Source: JBCCRH01 sp039208045
GTDB lineage: Bacteria; Bacteroidota; Bacteroidia; Chitinophagales; Saprospiraceae
Assembly: GCA_039208045.1 (NCBI GenBank)
Contig: JBCCRH010000100.1
Coordinates: 1 to 14,938, forward strand
Reading direction: 5' to 3'
Length of the DNA stretch: 14,938 nt
The translations under genes were made by a program, and so were the position numbers. Shown here one piece after another: positions 13,335 through 14,938 of the stretch (positions are counted from its first letter, which is position 1; each line of letters opens with the position of its first letter). A model generated the notes under the pieces. The model searched no databases. It was not told where the DNA came from and saw only the letters and a list, made by a program, of their open reading frames with translations.

Positions 13335-14654
13335 TTAATGGAATTTATCATCTAATAATTCCAGAACGAAATCCCACAGCATTTCATACGGTACAATTTC
13401 TATCTCTGCACTTTGATTCGCTACTTCTATAGGTACTGACCTCAGCTTATCCCAGTACTGTTTTGATTTTCGAACAACAGCTTGTTTGTGAAAGCTAGCA
13501 GCGGGAATTTGTAGCAACATTTTGATGAAGCAATTAATTCGAAAGGTTTCGTCTTTGCGCAAGTAGCGATGGTTGTAGGTCTTGAGCGGTTCCATAAGCT
13601 CAATTATCTTGCCGTATTTTCTTTCTTGAAGGAGGAATAGGAACTGAAGAATTAGAATACTCGTATTGGTACCCTGCTTGTCTTTCGATAGCACTGGTAC
13701 CATGTTAAAAAAGCGTTGCCGTCTAAATTTGGGGGCTTCTTCTATATTCTTTGGTTGTAATTTACCAATAGAAATAAAATAAAATACAAAGGCTTCGTGG
13801 ATGAGCCAGTGTTCTTTCAAATCTGCATGGAGCTGATCGAACTTAGGGTGATTTCTCGCTAAGAGATAGACCTCGAATGCTTTAGCAAAGTTGGAAGTAT
13901 GAAAGCAGAGAATCATTTGGATGTCAAGAGTGCGAAACCAATTTAAATCCCCCGTATTAACATATTGTAGACATTCTTTTAGACTTTTTGAGGCATCTTC
14001 ATATTTTTTGGGTCTCAGGTAGCAAGAAAGTAGCTTACGGTTGAATATCAGAAGTACTGTTTTTGAAGCAATGTGCTTTTTCTTGTTGAAAAAGGAAAGG
14101 GCATTTTGGCAAATACCTAATGCGTTTTGAAAATCATTTACAATTTCATATTGAAGTGTTAGCACTAAGTAGGCATGCAAATTAATGCGATAAGAGGAAT
14201 ACTTTTTTATGATCTGCTCCAAATCATCAGCGAATGCTGTAGCGATTTCTGCTAACTCTTTCTTAGTGGCTCTAGAATTCACAATATTGACTCCAAGCGC
14301 AGAATAATAACCTTCAACTTTTATTTCTGCATTAGCTATTTCCGCATATTCTTGCGTTAGTTTATGATAATGATTAAATTTTTTCTTATTGCCCATTATA
14401 CTTCCGTAATGAACTCGAAGCACACGAGCTAGTGCAATAGTAATATCAACAAATTCAAATCGAATTGCCTTTTTTATAGTGTTTTCAGCCAAGTTGACCG
14501 CAGGCTTCCTTGCATTTTTTCCTAGCAGAATCTTAATGATGGCAACATTTTTGTAGCACTCGTAATAAGCCTTTTGGATTTCTATAAAATTCGGTTGGTT
14601 GGTGTCTATAAAAAATAGAGTGTTTAATAATTTATTTTTCAGTTTTCTCTTCAA
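13335..14654 (-). CDS. Large helical protein of unknown function (possible TPR-like repeats)
   Basis: 439 residues if begun at TTG 14654, the first usable start codon. The sequence is entirely alpha-helical in character, rich in Lys, Tyr, Phe and Leu, with helix pairs that recall TPR-like repeats (for example LAENTIKKAIRFEFVDITIA near 55-75, DFQNALGICQNALSFFN near 175-191). No catalytic motif, signal peptide or membrane helix is visible. I do not recognise a named family, though similar long helical proteins with an LKxKLLNTLFF-type segment near the N-terminus are common in Bacteroidota. The stop is 14 bp from the end of tRNA-like element 2, convergent with it. The frame continues upstream in a protein-like way (see 14655-14891), so the true start is probably earlier than TTG 14654. 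Confidence 0.7.
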   Translation of the reverse strand: MKRKLKNKLLNTLFFIDTNQPNFIEIQKAYYECYKNVAIIKILLGKNARKPAVNLAENTIKKAIRFEFVDITIALARVLRVHYGSIMGNKKKFNHYHKLTQEYAEIANAEIKVEGYYSALGVNIVNSRATKKELAEIATAFADDLEQIIKKYSSYRINLHAYLVLTLQYEIVNDFQNALGICQNALSFFNKKKHIASKTVLLIFNRKLLSCYLRPKKYEDASKSLKECLQYVNTGDLNWFRTLDIQMILCFHTSNFAKAFEVYLLARNHPKFDQLHADLKEHWLIHEAFVFYFISIGKLQPKNIEEAPKFRRQRFFNMVPVLSKDKQGTNTSILILQFLFLLQERKYGKIIELMEPLKTYNHRYLRKDETFRINCFIKMLLQIPAASFHKQAVVRKSKQYWDKLRSVPIEVANQSAEIEIVPYEMLWDFVLELLDDKFH

Positions 14655-14891
14655 ACGGCCAAAATTAGATAGTCCATTTGGAGCATCCTTGTAAAAAAAG
14701 TGAATGGCTTCTGCTTCTGTCTCAAATTCTTTGTCTTGAATGGCTTGATATAACTGGTGAACCTTAGAGTTCGTGTTAGGGGTCTGATCAATAATATCAA
14801 TATTTTTAACCTTATTTTTCTTTATTACATCAGCTAATATTAATAATTCTTCATAGATAAGACATTGTAGTTGGATGACCTGGTAAGAGTT
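14655..14891 (-). other. Probable missing N-terminal coding region of the helical protein
   Basis: The frame of the gene below stays open for 79 more codons to a TAA at 14892-14894. The predicted residues look like real protein: LIYEELLILADVIKK, VHQLYQAIQDKEFETEAEAI, FFYKDAPNGLSNFGRL. There is no ATG, GTG or TTG codon in this frame anywhere in the stretch. Either translation begins at a rare codon such as ATT/ATC/ATA, or a frameshift, point mutation or sequence error near 14880-14895 has separated the start. Confidence 0.55.
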
Positions 14892-14924
14892 TTAGTAAGA
14901 TAGTCGGCTTTAAGCACCGCTGAC

Positions 14925-14932
14925 CAAAAGTA
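14925..14932 (-). promoter_or_regulatory. Possible -7 promoter element for the helical protein gene
   Basis: Minus strand reads TACTTTTG, a match to TAnnTTTG, 34 bp upstream of the open frame. The -33 region falls outside the window. If real, the transcript starts near 14918, only ~25 nt before the protein-like frame opens at 14891, supporting a start codon well upstream of TTG 14654. Confidence 0.35.
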
Positions 14933-14938
14933 TAAACT

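Overview
The window looks like a contig from a member of the phylum Bacteroidota, possibly Saprospiria/Saprospiraceae. The phylum rests on a hybrid two-component system of the periplasmic-propeller type, two perfect TAnnTTTG -7 elements of the Bacteroidota sigma-A type, absence of Shine-Dalgarno sequences, and lipoproteins and membrane proteins typical of the group. The class is a guess from general style. There is no plasmid, phage or CRISPR signature.

Layout. Bases 1-4231 (minus) hold a giant hybrid sensor kinase/response regulator (two-propeller sensor, Y_Y_Y, histidine kinase, receiver, AraC-type HTH) that runs off the left edge; its last ~43 codons look foreign. Upstream on the same strand is a sodium:solute symporter (4337-5836). 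A 434-bp non-coding island (5837-6270) follows, carrying two hairpins with a shared loop motif and a separate 89-bp nested palindrome. Plus-strand genes come next: a Nudix hydrolase, a mazEF toxin-antitoxin pair and an FKBP-type prolyl isomerase lipoprotein (6271-8085). Convergent to these is a minus-strand cluster read guaD, lspA, GT-C-like membrane protein (10897 down to 8092), with a 4-bp overlap between the last two. A plus-strand DUF819 membrane protein (11025-12284) is divergent from guaD and convergent with a small Cys-containing lipoprotein (12289-12657, minus).

The most unusual part is 12658-13334. A consensus promoter (12831-12863) points at two tandem tRNA-like elements (12950-13066 and 13159-13320). 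Both fold as class II (tRNA-Leu-like) cloverleaves with perfect acceptor and T arms that covary between the copies. Both also have a non-standard anticodon loop (C at position 33) and enormous variable arms of 48 and 93 nt. The spacer between them is itself highly palindromic. The last gene (13335 to ~14891, minus) is a helical protein of unknown function; its protein-like reading frame continues ~79 codons upstream of the first usable start codon.

Functionally the window is mixed housekeeping (lspA, guaD, Nudix, FKBP) plus accessory items (mazEF, repeat island, tRNA-like locus). Nothing links the hybrid kinase to a polysaccharide-utilisation locus here. Both extremities of the sequence are suspicious and may reflect assembly artefacts: a high-GC tail at the left, and an in-frame stop with no start at the right.
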